A DNA stretch of 64,000 nt. Source: Serripes groenlandicus. Lineage: Eukaryota > Mollusca > Bivalvia > Cardiida > Cardiidae. A program made the position numbers and the translations under genes. Where the stretch lies: positions 14,498,973 through 14,562,972 of the forward strand of contig JASEVX010000003.1 of the NCBI GenBank assembly GCA_031761405.1, given 5' to 3'. Positions 52,233 to 64,000 of this stretch are shown in pieces (position 1 is the first letter of the stretch; each line of letters begins with the position of its first letter). Under the pieces are notes generated by a model. It did no database searches. It was not told the origin of the DNA and worked only from the letters and a program-made list of their open reading frames with translations.

Positions 52233-54447
52233 GGAAAGATTACAGGATAGATAGGCAGAAAAGCTTGATAATTAAAGTCATAAAAGGATAAGGATTTACT
52301 GAGCTACATATGTCCTCTTGGTTACAGTTGCCACTGCCACAGGAATCATTGGTAGGTACTAGTAGCTGCGTGATCCTACGGTTTTAGAATTCAAGGGTTG
52401 AAAACACATTCTTGAATGATACCAATTCAGAGGCATCTGCTGTTGTTGATGTTGTAGGTACTCAAACGAATCTTCTCACTCAGTACCAACAACATAGGGT
52501 TTGAATGTCAAATAAGGGTTTTGGAATTTGAAATACTTAGCATATCTAGAGCTCTGTTGATGGTAGATCATTCCATACTGTAAATGTTTTGCAGAAAGAA
52601 CTCTTTTAATAAATTACCAGCAACCTGCTGCTTGTGTTCCACACCATCCAACAGTGAATTAACATCATAACAGTTCTATTTACTTCCATGTATACATTTG
52701 CCATGGTTTTTACCGCCTAGATGTTTTCAAATTGTCTGCAGGAAATGGTAAATAAACGGTTCAGGGTTTGAATAATATCCTACGTTCCTGATGTCATCAT
52801 TCCCAACCTTTATTGTCAATTTATAATAGCCTACACTACAGCTAACGTGGAAAACGCATCGTCCGCGATTTTTTTTTAACGCGGGGCAATTGTTTTGCCA
52901 TCAAAATGAGTGGACGCCCACCCAGCATCGCGATTTTGAGTTTCTTTACCATCGCGGACGCAACAAGATAACCCCAAGTCTTAACAAGACGAATTTTGAT
53001 GCAAAGCATCAAAGACGCCGCGCATGCTTTTGAAGCATGACTTAAAGGAAGCAGATGCAGTTCAGTACATCTAAATAACATGTGCAAACAGACAGGATGG
53101 AAATAGTTATGAACAAGATGGCCAAATGTCCCCCCTTTTTTTTTAGACAAGAAGACCAAGAGGCTACGATCTATGTGATATTCAGCATGTGAAAGTCTAT
53201 TCTCCTTCCAGTTTAGCAGAAGTATGATAACAAACACGGGAGTATATAAACAAAAAATACAAAGTAATTTTAACAAGTTTAAAGATAATTATTATAAAAA
53301 TTGAGCATTTATTAAATTAAAAGAAAGAGTTCACATGTACATTCAACATATAGCAAGAATACAATGGCCTGAATGAACAAACTGTACGGGGAGAAACGTT
53401 TTAAGTTTAGAAACACAACTGAATTTTAAAAATAGGCAACAACATCCCCCAAAACTATTTTTAGGGCCGTAAACCAAACGATTTAAAAAGCGTAGCCTAG
53501 GAAGTTTGGGAAAAGTGAACTTTTTTTCTGAGCTTTGATGAATCGGGTCAGGGCCGTAAACCAAACTATTAAAAATAGCGTAGCCTAGGAAGTTGGAGAA
53601 AAGTTGTTAAATACAAATTAAATTAAGTTTTGTAATAACGGTAGAAGACATACGTATTTTGTATTTTGTTGTTTCTTAAATCATTTAATACAATTTATTG
53701 ATTCATAAAGTTTGTTTCTTTCAAAGATATTACAGAGTTTTTCTTAACAATACTAATGTTAGTTGCTCCCTTTTCAATTACGTCACCCCATGGTTCAATA
53801 TTAAAACCTATCCCATTACGTATTAGTCGTCCCAGATACAACTGATAATCGCGGATTTGCGATGGAACCATCGCGTATTCGCGATGACATTCCTTCGACT
53901 CGATAAGCATATTTCTCGCTTTTTTGCTTGGAGATTGTTTACCAAATCTATAATTTCTATTTCATTACTGTACGAAGAAATATTGTTGAAGAGGACAATG
54001 ATCATAAAACTTCAGTAAAACAAGATAAAGCAGCGTATTTGCGTAACAAGTCATTAACATTCGTCGAAACTCAATGTATTCTGCACAAACTGCGCAACAA
54101 TACATATAAGTTAATTGTGCATGAAAGGAAGTTAGGAGTAAACGTTTTCTAGTAACAAGGGAGACAATTATATTTAACAAACCTGTTTTTAAATTCCAAA
54201 TTATTCCAGAATGAACTAATCTTACCCAACTAAATTCTTTTTTATAAAATCTTTGTCCACAAATGATCTATTTATTGGTCGGTAAGTCACGTTCAACTGT
54301 TTGAAGTTCCCAAAATGACATGGCACCTGTTCTTATGTAATCATTATTCATTGACACCTGGGGTGAAAACTGAACTTCCTAGACTGTTGTTTTTGGATCA
54401 ATCCAAAACAACAAAATTACGTTTGCAGGATAACTATGTGAGTAATT
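52233..54447. other. Intergenic, scattered repeats, no supported gene
   Basis: 52777-52837 holds one monomer of the 51-bp satellite found at 58.07-58.99 kb. 52990-53030 (ATGCAAAGCATCAAAG) resembles 62600-62630. A pair of direct repeats GGGCCGTAAACCAAAC…GTAGCCTAGGAAGTT lies at about 53463-53510 and 53552-53594. The 144-codon minus frame at 52842-53276 has no recognisable motif. Confidence 0.4.
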
Positions 54448-54672
54448 TTAACCCTTTCCCACATACAGCAAATCTGCAGCAGACGACTTTGAAAACATAG
54501 TGACAAAAACCTTTAAAGTCTCCATAAAAGATAGCTTAATTGTTAAAGTAAGTTGAAAACATTGTGGCCAAAGGAGAAATTGCTCGACATGAGCAATTTC
54601 GCCTTTGGCCTCAATGTTTTCAAATGTTGTCTGCTGCTATTGCACAATGCGTGTGCAGGTGGAAAGGGTTAA
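54448..54672. mobile_element. Full-length TTAA-type MITE
   Basis: TTAA at 54448-54451 and 54669-54672. CCCTTTCCCACATACAGC left, GGAGAAATTGCTCGACATGA centre, GGTGGAAAGGG right. A second partial copy follows at about 54700-54790. Confidence 0.82.
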
Positions 54673-54998
54673 CAAAGAAGAAACAAAAGGGTTTGAACAG
54701 TATGCATTGCTCATTACGAACAGTTTCTCCTTTTCTCACTATGTTTTCAAAAGCTGACAGCTACAACTGAGTCTAAAGTCGTTTGTGTTGAAGTGAGTCT
54801 ATAACATTCCGGGATATGAACTTAGAACATATGTGTAGTAAAGACGCAATGTCTCCTGCGTTAGATTGAGCCACGTCAATAAAAACCCACCTTATAAATC
54901 AATGAAATACGATCAAATTTTATACTATAACTGTCAGTATTTTAAGTTATTGTTCTTTTCCGGTGGAGGCAAAGTTGCTTGTGTGACTAGATGGAACA

Positions 54999-55066
54999 AT
55001 GAGTGATCCTGATCGGACAGACTGCGCTGGATCATATGAATCTCAGCTCGTTGCAGAAACTGGAAG
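54999..55066 (+). CDS. Possible first coding exon of an unknown gene
   Basis: ATG (ACAATGAGTG) opens MSDPDRTDCAGSYESQLVAE and runs to GGAAG|GTAATT, a fair donor, after 22 codons plus two bases. A short out-of-frame ATG precedes it. No family recognised and no following exon found in the window. Confidence 0.25.
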
Positions 55067-55345
55067 GTAATTTTTGGCCTTGAGCTTTAGCCCCTGGTCA
55101 TAGTAGTAAAACCATTTGTTTCGGATTTGGCAGCCTGCCAATTGCTGTTAACACCCTATAACGCATTTTAAGGTGAGACTGTGCTAGAAAAATAGTTCAT
55201 CATGGATTCAACAAAACTGCAAACGGTTAAGATCACCCCAAAAATATCAGTATAATGTTGTTGGAACATCAGTGAAAAACTTATGGCGTGAGTACTCCAA
55301 TATAAGGTTATCAAATAAGCCCGTAGGCCCGTGTGACGAAAAATG

Positions 55346-55435
55346 GCGGATTTACCGCGAGGCCCGTATAATTTACCTAACTTCAGCAGCGGGCTACTAC
55401 GGCATTCTTACTGTTCCCGCCAGTTGATATAGCAC
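55346..55435 (+). CDS. Possible short open frame/first exon
   Basis: GAAAAATGGCGG has a strong start context and opens MADLPRGPYNLPNFSSGLLR to a stop at 29 codons, followed shortly by TATCAG|GTAAGC, a good donor (55461-55466). This could be an upstream frame in a non-coding first exon. The 5' half of this interval is CpG-richer than its surroundings. Confidence 0.25.
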
Positions 55436-55539
55436 CTAACGACGACTTGGTAAACTTTATCAGGTAAGCATATTTATAAATTTAAAAATGTAGCCTACCT
55501 AGTATCACTTAAACCCCAGTCACAAAATACCTTGCGATA

Positions 55540-55945
55540 GGTTTGCGAGTAGTTTGCGGCGGATTACTAGGCATTTTCGGCCGGAACCCTTCTGGACTCC
55601 TCGCGGGCATCGAGTCACTTTTAACTCGGACTTAAAACTTTATCGCAAACTGATCGCACATTAATCGGCTGATGCCTGGCCGATGTGCGGCCGGGCTTCA
55701 ATCATATCGGGCGAGCGCCGGGCCAAATGTTGGACTACCCAGACAATCCAGACGCCGCTCAGAAATCGGGCAGGCATTTTGACCGGGGATAGGCCGGTGT
55801 CTGGCCGACCACCCACTGTGACTCGCAGGTTATAAAAGCCGGCTCATCGCATCATTCATCAGATCATCCATTCGCGCTCTTCACATAAGGTAACAAGTTA
55901 ACACACAGTTTATAACAGAAGTGTCAGAGTAACAGTACTACAAGA
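55540..55945 (+). promoter_or_regulatory. GC-rich stretch ending in a TATA box
   Basis: About 55550-55830 is GC-rich compared with the rest of the window and ends GGTTATAAAAGCCGG at about 55829-55843, then CATTCATCAGATC about 25 bp later, the layout of a TATA promoter. What it drives is not visible; the following minus-strand frame (55951-56172) is on the wrong strand and unrecognised. Confidence 0.35.
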
Positions 55946-56179
55946 AAGCCCTAGAAAAGAGGGGAGGACTGAAGGAGATGGAGATTGCAGAACCCACAAG
56001 AGAGAGAGAGAGTGGCATTGAAGTGAATGAGACCATGCCTCTCATCTTCAGCCACCAATGCACCAAGAACTAAATTGTAGCGGTGTCGTGCAAACGCCAA
56101 CCTCTCCCTCAACCGGGCAACCCGATCGCGATGTGCAGATGCCCGCAAGCGCGGTTGAGGTATCAACGGCATTCTCGTA

Positions 56180-57130
56180 AGAATGTTTGTCTTAATGATA
56201 TCTATTATATTGTCAAGTTCAAATATGGATCATATTGGGTTAGAAACTAGGTCATTAGGCCAAATTGAAGGGAAATCTTGTTAACACTTTGGAGGCTGCA
56301 TTTTTAACTTGAGCATGTTAAAACTGTATCAGAATGTTTGTCTTGATAATATGTAGGCCAAGTTCGAATATTGTGCATATCTGTTTAAAAACAAGGTCAT
56401 TAGACCAAATTGAAAGAAAATCTCGTTAACACTGTACAAGGTCAGAATGTTGATCTTAATGATATCTAGACCAAGTTCGAATATGGGTCATGCCGAGCCA
56501 AAAACTAGGTCACTAGGCCAAATTGAAGGAAAATCTTGTTAACACTCTAGAGGCCGCATTTTATGCTTCAACAGCTTGAAATATTGTCTGAATTATATTT
56601 AGGTCAAGTTAGACTAGTGGTCATATTGGGTCAGAAAATAGGTCACTACGCCAAATTGAAGGGTAATCTTGATAACATTCATGATGCTGCATTTTTAACT
56701 CGAGCATGTTGAAACTGTTTCAGAATGTTTGTCTTGATGATATGTAGGCCAAGTTTGAATATTCAGTGGTCATGTCTGTTCAAAAACTAGGTCACTAGGT
56801 CAAACTGAAGGAAAATCTTGTCAACACTAGAAGCTACATTTTTTTTAAAAATTGGTCAGAATGTTTATCTTAATGATATCTAGGCCAAGTTCGAATATGG
56901 GTCATGTCGGGTTAAAAACTAGGTCACTAGGCGCCAAATTGAAGGAAAATCGTGTTAATACTCTGCAGTCACTAGGCCAAATGATTTAATATTGACATAC
57001 TTCTCAATATAATAAGGCAGAGACTTCAAAATATTCTGCCTAAACCTGATGTCAAATTTTCCTTTAATTCTTCATGTCTTAAATGTGTATACTTGTGAGC
57101 TCTTGTACTCTGGTGAGCGATATAGTGCTA
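56180..57130. repeat. Tandem-cored dispersed repeat, about six 145-bp units
   Basis: Units share AATGTTTGTCTTAATGATAT, CTAGGCCAAGTTCGAATATG, AACTAGGTCACTAGGCC and GAAAATCTTGTTAACACT. The right edge has TGGTGAGCGATATAGTGC and ACAAGGTCCTCCTG, an end of the CAAGAGGNCC family. Confidence 0.8.
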
Positions 57131-58068
57131 ACAAGGTCCTCCTGTTTTCAAATTGGCAGTTTCATAATATTTACTATTTTTGATATGATCTTTCAACTTT
57201 TTAACAATAAATACATTATTTCCTTTCACATTTCCCTACTTCTCCAACCTTCATGCCGCCCCCAGGCCTCAGCACTTTCAGTGCTTTGATTATATGACGT
57301 AGTTCTTTTGTGGGGGAAAATAAAGGCTTCCTGCAAAGTTTTCCCGCGTAAATGTTTTTTTGATAAAAGGTCACTTAAATTATTTGACCCTTACTCATTT
57401 GCAGACGCATTTTGATTGAAATGCAGCAATTTCTTTTCATAGCATTGTTGTAAAAGGAGAAATTGCTACAACTTCTCATTTGACTACGTTTTCAGCTCTA
57501 TTTATCATTACACTTTTATTAGAGGAGGATGCAACAGTTTGCAAAGATGTTGTCAAAATCGTCTATTTTTGTAAAAATGGTTGAGACACGCGTTTTCTTT
57601 GACTTTTGATAATTTAATTCTGGATTAAATGGGAATTTACAAAAAGGTTTGAGATTTATTTTTCAAAAGTATAATAAGTTTGAAAAGTAGAAAAAAAGGG
57701 ATTCTCCACTGCTTTTCTAATTATCCGCTGAAATTGAATTAAATATAACATTTTTCAAATGCAATCATGTGATTCGTCAATATACTGGAAAAAACAAAAA
57801 CAATATGTTTGATAAAAATTAAAAAATAATAAATTTGTACTGGTGCAGGTATCAATCGCGAAGATATCGCGGTGATACATAATACATTGTGAGGATTTCA
57901 TGATGGATAAATCCTCGGTATAGACGGAATTTCCATCGCGGTGAACAAATAATCCCTCTATGGAGTCGCGGTGAAAACAGCGTATTTAATTGCGGTGATC
58001 ATCTGCGATCGAAAATATTTGTCCATCGTGGTATCGCGGTAAATGCGTCTTCCGCTTGAGCTGTTCTG
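57131..58068. other. No gene seen; MITE fragment and GCGGTGA-rich stretch
   Basis: A TTAA-type MITE fragment lies at about 57390-57535 (GACCCTTACTCATTTGCAGACG). About 57850-58060 repeats ATCGCGGTGA words several times. Confidence 0.45.
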
Positions 58069-58990
58069 TACGTTCCTTGTGTCGTCATTCCCAACCTTTA
58101 CTGTCAATTTCTAATATCCTACGTTCCTGATGTCATTATTCCCAACCTTGACTGTCAATTTCTTATATCCTACGTTCCTGATGTCATCTTTCCCAACCTT
58201 TACTGTCAATTCCTAATATCATTCGTTCCTGATGTTATTATTACCAACCTTTACTGTCAATTTCTAATATCCTACGTTCCTGATGTCATTATTCCCAACC
58301 TTGACTGTCAATTTCTAATATCCTACGTTCCTTATGTCATTATTCCCAACCTTGACTGTCAATTTCTAATATCCTACGTTCCTGATGTCATCATTCCCAA
58401 CCTTTACTGTCAATTTCTAATATCATTCGTTCATGATGTTATTATTCCCAACATTTACTGTCAATTTCTAATATCCTACGTTCCTGATGTCATTATTCCC
58501 AACATTGACTGTCAATTTCTAATATCCTACGTTCCTTATGTCATTATTCCCAACCTTTAATGTCAATTTCTAATATCCTACGTTCCAATTTCTAATATCC
58601 TACATTCCTGATGTCATTATTCCCAACCTTGACTGTCAATTTCTAATATCCTACGTTCCTTATGTCATTATTCCCAACCTTTAATGTCAATTTCTAATAT
58701 CCTACGTTCCTGATGTCATCATTCCTAACCTTTAATGTCAATTTCTAATATCCTACGTTTCCCGATGTCATCATTCCCAACCTTTACTGTCAATTTCTAA
58801 TATCTTACGTTCCTGAAGTAATTATTCCCAACATATACTGTCAATTTCTAATACCCTTACGTTCCTGATGTCATTATTCCCAACCTTAACAGTCAAAATA
58901 TAATATTCTACGTTCCTGATGTCATTATACCCAACCTTTACTGTCAAAATCTAATATTCTACGTTCCTGATGTCATCATTCCGAATCTTT
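58069..58990. repeat. 51-bp satellite array, about 18 copies
   Basis: Unit: TACGTTCCTGATGTCATTAT, then TCCCAACCTTGACTG, TCAATTTCTAATATCC. Copies differ at a few positions and one is truncated near 58585. Direct head-to-tail, non-coding. Confidence 0.92.
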
Positions 58991-59021
58991 TATATCAATC
59001 TCTATTCAGACTACAGTTACT

Positions 59022-59233
59022 GAATCCTTTCCCTCATACGACTTTGAACATATTTTGTCAAAAAATAGAAAATCTCTTTAATTGAATGGATAACCTATGA
59101 CAAAAAGTGGAAAACATTGTGGCAAAAGGAGAATTTTCTCGTTTTGGCAAATTTCTTCTTTTGTCACTATATGTTTTCAAAAAGCCGTCTGCTGCAGAGG
59201 CGTCAGAAAGCGTCAATAAGGTAAAGGGTTAAT
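59022..59233. mobile_element. TTAA-type MITE
   Basis: Left end shortened (CCTTTCCCTCATACGAC), right end GGTAAAGGGTTAA. Same subtype as 2128-2357. Confidence 0.75.
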
Positions 59234-59333
59234 AGTGTGCTGCCTTGTGGATTTGCCATCTTAAAATGCATGACCCACTTAAAACAGCAGCTGAATTTTC
59301 AACACGATATTTACGTTTATGTAATCAAGTAAT

Positions 59334-59592
59334 TTAACCCTTTCCCACATTCAGCACATCTGCAGCAACAGAATTTGAAAACATCTTGTCAAAAATATGG
59401 ATACTCTTTATACGAGTGTGAAACAGAATTTGAAAACATCTTGTCAAAAATATGGATACTCTTTATACGAGTGTGAACTTATCGCATAGAGTTGAAAACA
59501 TTGTAGCAAACGGGGAAAATTGTTCATAATGTTTTTAAAAGTCATTCGCCGCAGAGGCATCAGAAAGTGTCTGTATATGGGAAAGGGCTAAA
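59334..59592. mobile_element. TTAA-type MITE with internal duplication
   Basis: TTTAACCCTTTCCCACATTC and TATATGGGAAAGGGC ends. About 53 bp (ACAGAATTTGAAAACATCTT…ATACGAGTGTGAA) is duplicated in tandem. Confidence 0.75.
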
Positions 59593-60298
59593 CATGTTTG
59601 TATCTATGGTTTAACATAAAAGATAATAGAGATAGACATCTTTATTTCTAGTATCTTGGCCACCGGCCCATAAAACAATATACAGTGATATATAACAAGT
59701 GAATAGAGAGTGACAATAGTATAAACAAGTACATACTAATCATGCTAACACATCTTTAAGTAAGGAACTTTTGACAACTATTCAGCAGTTGAATAACTGG
59801 TTTCCTACTTTTAATTTCTTAATTTGTCTTCATCTGTACATGAAAATAAAGCATTTAAAGCAGACGTAGACATGGTTTCCTACTTTCCTTTTTTGTTTTG
59901 AAAGCACTTTAAGCAGACGAATGATTTCGGACTTTTGGGAGGTTTATCATAATGAAAATTATTATCGAAGTTTAGTTTAAATCATTCAAAATAGATTTGT
60001 TCAGCTCAAAAGATAAAAGATAATCAAAAGTACTTAAACTAAATAAGTTTATTCATAACGGCACACCATACGGAACCCAATTAGAAGGTGGACTGTTAAA
60101 GGTGAAAAATGCACCAAATATTCCGGTTATGATGGCAGTGATATAAGTAAATGTTTTAGGTAACACGTTCTTTTGGACCGTATTCTTTGAATGTTAATAG
60201 GCCAGCACGGTACTGGGTGGTTCTGAAAGAAAACAAATGGATCAAGTCGACAATTTCATGTAATATACATGAGGAAGCATCAAAGAGATTGTGGGAAA
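59593..60298. other. No gene seen
   Basis: 59640-59720 matches 51310-51385 (inverted LINE 3'-end-like CTTGGCCACCGGCCC). Otherwise AT-rich. Confidence 0.4.
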
Positions 60299-60528
60299 AT
60301 TAGCCCTTTCCAACATACAACAAATCTGCAGCAGACGACTTTGAAAACTTCTAGGAAAATATATGTTAAATTTCTATAACTGCAGGTATGATTGCTGAAA
60401 AAAGTTGAAAACATTGTGGCAAATGGAGAAATTGCTCATTTTGAGCAATTTCTCCTTTTGTCACATTGTTTTCAATAGTCGTCTGCTGCAGAGGCGCCAG
60501 AAAGCGTATGTATGTGGAAAAGGGTTAA
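60299..60528. mobile_element. TTAA-type MITE
   Basis: TTAGCCCTTTCCAACATAC left, perfect GGAGAAATTGCTCA / TGAGCAATTTCTCC hairpin, GTGGAAAAGGGTTAA right. Confidence 0.82.
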
Positions 60529-60740
60529 GATAAACCTCGATGGTTGAGTGTAATCTCGCGAGAGGTAATACAAAGCTTGTAGCTATTTTCATCCATTGGA
60601 ATCTGACTATTGAATTGTATTTTAGAGAATTGCATCATGTAATCTGTGATTGCTTACAAATCATCGTACACTTTTCGCGTGCATTCCTGAAGTTGTAGTT
60701 AACATGGCCTTATTTCAAAATCTATAATTCAGAGTTATAA
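60529..60740. other. No feature seen
   Basis: Unassigned. Confidence 0.4.
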
Positions 60741-61775
60741 GAATTTAAACAAGAGAGCAAAGATGGCCCTAAATCGATCACCTGAATGATAGAAAATTAG
60801 AAGCAAATATTTAACTGCTAATATATGTGAAAATTTGATCAGGAGTTCAAATGAAACTATGTTTGTAAAAATGGTTGAGACGCGCGTCAGTTAAAGAAAT
60901 AGTTTATCAGTAAAAGCCATTTGTATCTAGAAATCTAACAATAACTTTAATAATAATGGAATTATAAAGTTTTGTAATTTTGCACCTTTTCTGATGCCGC
61001 GTTGCTGCCCTGTTTGTCAACGAAATCAATATGGCTTGAACAGTTTTTGTAGAGAGTCACCCAAAGAACTTTTCTGAAAAATGGATTATGGAAATGGAGG
61101 AAACAAAAGTTCAACACAGAATGTTAATCTTTGAACAATTTTGAAAGAGGTCCACCAAAGAAACATTTCTGTGAAGTAACGTTGAAATTGGTCTAGTGGA
61201 ATGGTAGGAGTTGTCATTTGTAGCTAAAAGTTCAATTAACCCTTTTTACGATGACCCGAGGTTGCTATGATTTTGTAACCAATCAATATGGCTTGAACAC
61301 ATTAAGTAGAGGATCAATGAAGTAAGATTCCAATTCAATTTTCTTAATATCAGACACTTTAAAAAAAATGGAATTTCCAAATTTTGTCATTTTGCTCCTT
61401 TTCTGATGCCTCCTGACTGCCATGTTTTTCAACCAAATAGTATGCCTTGAACAATCTTTGTAGAGGGTTACCCAAGGAACATTTCTACCAAACTATATTG
61501 GAATCTGACGTGCAGATTAAGATGAGAAGAATTTTAAAGTTTGGACATTTTGCCCCCTTTCTGATGCCGCAGCAACCAAAGTTCTAAATGGAATTTAAAT
61601 CTTTGAACACTTACGAAAGAGGGCCAACAAAGGAACATTCCTGAATTTGGATGAAATTGGTCCTGTGGTTTATGAGGAGATAATGTTTAAAACTAAAAGT
61701 TAACAACGGACGACGGACAAAAAGTGATCAGAATAGCTCACATTGAGCCTTTGGCCTTTGGCTGTAGGTGATCTA
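60741..61775. repeat. Tandem-cored dispersed repeat, CAAGAG…GTGATCTAAAA ends
   Basis: Starts AACAAGAGAGCAAAGATGGC followed by CCTAAATCGATCACCTGAAT, and ends TTGGCTGTAGGTGATCTAAA. Internal words AATATGGCTTGAAC, AGAGGGTTACCCAAGGAAC and AAAGAGGGCCAACAAAGG recur. Confidence 0.7.
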
Positions 61776-62935
61776 AAAAAATCGATACCCTTTTGTTACA
61801 CTTTCATCATGTGAAAAGCAATTGGCAATAATACATTTTTTCTACAAATAGATAAGTTAAATGTCTGATCCCGGAACGTCAAATATCTGTTTTTGGGGGC
61901 GGTTGCCTCGGCAACTGCCCTCAAAGTTAACAGGTATTTCAAAGAATCGCGTATTCCTTAAAAGTATACGATTGTCCACTTGAAAAGTAGTACCGATGTT
62001 TTCAACGATTATCTCATTTCAGAAATTGTTCTACTGAGCAGATACGCGCAAGCAATTATTAGTTTAATAGCTTTTCGGAAATCACATGGGAGGGCGGGCG
62101 GCTTATTATTAGAAAGAAACAAATCTAGATGATTTGAACATATTACAATTGTGGTTGTTTACGAACACTAATAAATGACACATCTAAAATGAAATAAATA
62201 TTCCGATTTTTTAATGTTTGCAGTTTTTTTTTTATTTCACTCGCATTTAAGTTTTTTGTCTTATTTACGAAGACAAAAGTGGTCCCTTCAAGACGTGAAC
62301 CAACACCCCCTAATGCAGACTCTTATGTGTCATCATTGAGGTCAATTTCGGATTCTCATTTTAATAGCAATTTTAACTTACCAAATGTTGTTTTCATGTT
62401 CAAAGAGATGTCTTGATTTGTGTAGAATTCATTTAATAATGTTAATCCATGAATATCTAAAGTAGGAACTGTTTCTAAGCTAAATATAGACCCTATTCTG
62501 TTGTGTAGTTTCGTGACCTTTAACATCGATTTTCGCGCATGCGCATTTCGATATGAAAAAGCGAGTGATATTATTTTATTTTAGACAAGTACAAGACGAA
62601 TGTTTGACGCAAAGCGTCAAAGAGAAGCCGCAATATTTCGTTGTACATGTAGAAATAAGAAAAAAAGAACATTTTTAAATCCACAAACAATAGAACAATT
62701 TAAACTGTAGACGGTAATGCTGATATATTTCTCCTTTTGAAGACTTTTGTTTTCTTCAAATTACCTCCCTTTAAAGCAATACCAGGATATTTACCTTGTG
62801 ATTCGAATAAGATTGACAAACATTGAAATTATATGAATGAATACTATTATTTAAATAAGTAACAACAGCAAAATTAAATTTAAGCCAAGATAAATGTGTA
62901 CACATTTCGTTAATTTTTTATAGATACCCTAATGT
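61776..62935. other. No gene seen
   Basis: Contains a single NRF1-like CGCGCATGCGCA (62534-62545) and GACGCAAAGCGTCAAAGAG (about 62609), a word related to 52990. About 62380 has a donor-like word on the minus strand (TTTG|GTAAGT) with no supported exon. Confidence 0.4.
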
Positions 62936-63160
62936 ATAGGTATGAATATATGATAGAGGGGTCACCGTAGGAATATTTCTACAAAATTATTTGAAAATCG
63001 GCCAAACACTTTTGGAGGAGAAGATTTTTTAAGTTTTCACTCAAGCCATATAAGGCAAATTAGCCTCGTCCCCCCCTGACGGTCATGTTTTCGACCAATC
63101 AACATGGCTTGAAGGAATCTGATAGTGGGTCACTTAAGGAACATTCTGAATCTTTATCTT
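62936..63160. repeat. Fragment of the 170-bp-unit tandem-cored family
   Basis: ACATTTCTACAAAATTATTT-like start, GAGAAGATTTTTTAAG, CATATAAGGCAA and CAACATGGCTTGAAGG as at 36.3-37.9 kb. Confidence 0.7.
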
Positions 63161-63850
63161 GAAAAATACTGAGAGGTCGTTGACCTTCTCGAGGAGCGAA
63201 TGTAAAGGTAGAATTTCTGTTTTCCATATCTGCACTATCCAACAATGTGTCAATATTGCCAATTAAAGGACATGTGACAAATAAATGAAGTTTTTAGCGT
63301 GTTCACAAAGTCAATTATAACAATTTTGCCAATTTTAAAGGGCCATAATTCAGTCATGCATGACTTTCTAAAGAAACCGATCTCTCATGTATATCTAGCT
63401 ACTGAATAGGTTTGGTAAACATCGGATAGTGAATGATGACTTTATCTTGTTCACAAGGTCAATTATAGCAATTTTGCCAATTTTAAAGGGCCATAATCCC
63501 GTCACGCATGAAAGGATCTGGCTGATTTTCGAAAAGAATCGAGCTGTCATGTATATCTAGCTACTAAATAAGTTAGTCAAACATCGGATAGTAAATGATG
63601 ACTTTAACTTGTTCACAAGGTCAATTATAGCAATTTTGCCAATTTTAAAGGGCCATAATCCCGTCACGCATGAAAGGATCTGGCTGGTTTTCGAAAGGAA
63701 CCGAGCTCTCATGTATATCTAGCTACTGAATAGGTTTGGTAAACATCGAATCAATAATAAATGAAGACTTGATCGTGTTCACAAGAAATTGTGGACGGAC
63801 GACGGACAAACGGCAATCACAAAAGCTCATCTTGTCATAGTGAGCTAAAA
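63161..63850. repeat. Tandem-cored dispersed repeat, three 160-bp units
   Basis: Units share GGTCAATTATAGCAATTTTG, AAAGGGCCATAATCCCGTCA and TCATGTATATCTAGCTACTG. It ends GACGGACGACGGACAAACGG then TAGTGAGCTAAAAA. Related to the 25.3-26.7 kb element in inverse. Confidence 0.8.
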
Positions 63851-64000
63851 ATGCAGCATTAAAAATGTTTACAAGATGTTCCTTCAATTTGATATAGTGA
63901 CATAGCTTTTGACACACAATGACTCTTATTTTTACTAGGCCTAGATATTGTCAAGACAAACATTCTGACAATGTTTCAAGCTGCTGAAGGAAACGTGTGG
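63851..64000. other. Window edge, probable repeat
   Basis: TAGGCCTAGATATTGTC and GACAAACATTCTGACAATG resemble the inverse of the 56.2-57.1 kb units, so another such repeat probably starts here. Confidence 0.45.

Noticed and set aside
52842..53276. 144-codon minus-strand open frame
   Set aside because: No domain, no splice context, basic low-quality composition and overlap with repeat-like GCATCAAAG sequence; considered chance.
58069..58990. CRISPR-like repeat array
   Set aside because: Units are contiguous 51-bp satellite copies without distinct spacers, in a eukaryotic genome.

Overview
The window looks like nuclear DNA from a mollusc, most likely a bivalve. It is AT-rich, with short exons, long introns, and a very dense load of MITEs, SINEs, LINE fragments and tandem-cored dispersed repeats. 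Many repeats end in words such as AGCTCACC / GAGCTAAAA and CAAGAGGGCCATGATGG, which I recall as common in bivalve and gastropod genomes. The species cannot be told from the sequence. Most open frames here are repeat-derived or chance. The real host genes are spliced, and three can be supported.

Host genes. (1) Positions 1-1225, minus strand: the 5' coding exon of an unrecognised, probably nuclear protein, open for 408 codons and running off the left edge. It has basic clusters, four 18-residue repeats and three 14-residue repeats. (2) 11268-21989, plus strand: a complete three-exon gene for cytochrome c oxidase subunit 6A (138 aa), with an NRF1-type GCGCATGCGC site 118 bp upstream of a start codon in a near-TISU context. 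(3) 31967-45480, minus strand: RWDD4 (RWD domain protein 4), with five coding exons recognised. The first coding exon lies further right and was not found.

Layout. 1-3 kb: gene 1 and a cluster of TTAA-type MITEs. 3.4-6 kb: repeat fragments. 6.0-9.3 kb: a MULE DNA transposon with long TIRs, an 8-bp target duplication and an intron-containing transposase whose seven recognised exons are all open. 10.2-10.8 kb: a 579-bp element with 105-bp TIRs. 11.1-22.2 kb: COX6A, whose 9.2-kb first intron holds a hAT-like element, a second MULE relic joined to a LINE reverse transcriptase, SINEs and a 5S-rRNA-derived element. 22-32 kb: tandem-cored repeats. 32-45.5 kb: RWDD4, whose introns hold more such repeats, MITEs, and a 66-bp tandem array copied from the end of one of its exons together with its splice donor. 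46-51 kb: nested transposons, SINEs, a LINE fragment and a duplicated NRF1-site region. 51-64 kb: MITEs, a 51-bp satellite, tandem-cored repeats, and two possible first exons of unknown genes.

The most unusual features are the splice-site-bearing tandem array in RWDD4, the apparently intact spliced MULE, the MITE family with more than 30 copies and TTAA targets, and the two 5S-derived elements. Everything here comes from reading the sequence by eye; no search or alignment was run, so homology calls rest on remembered family features.
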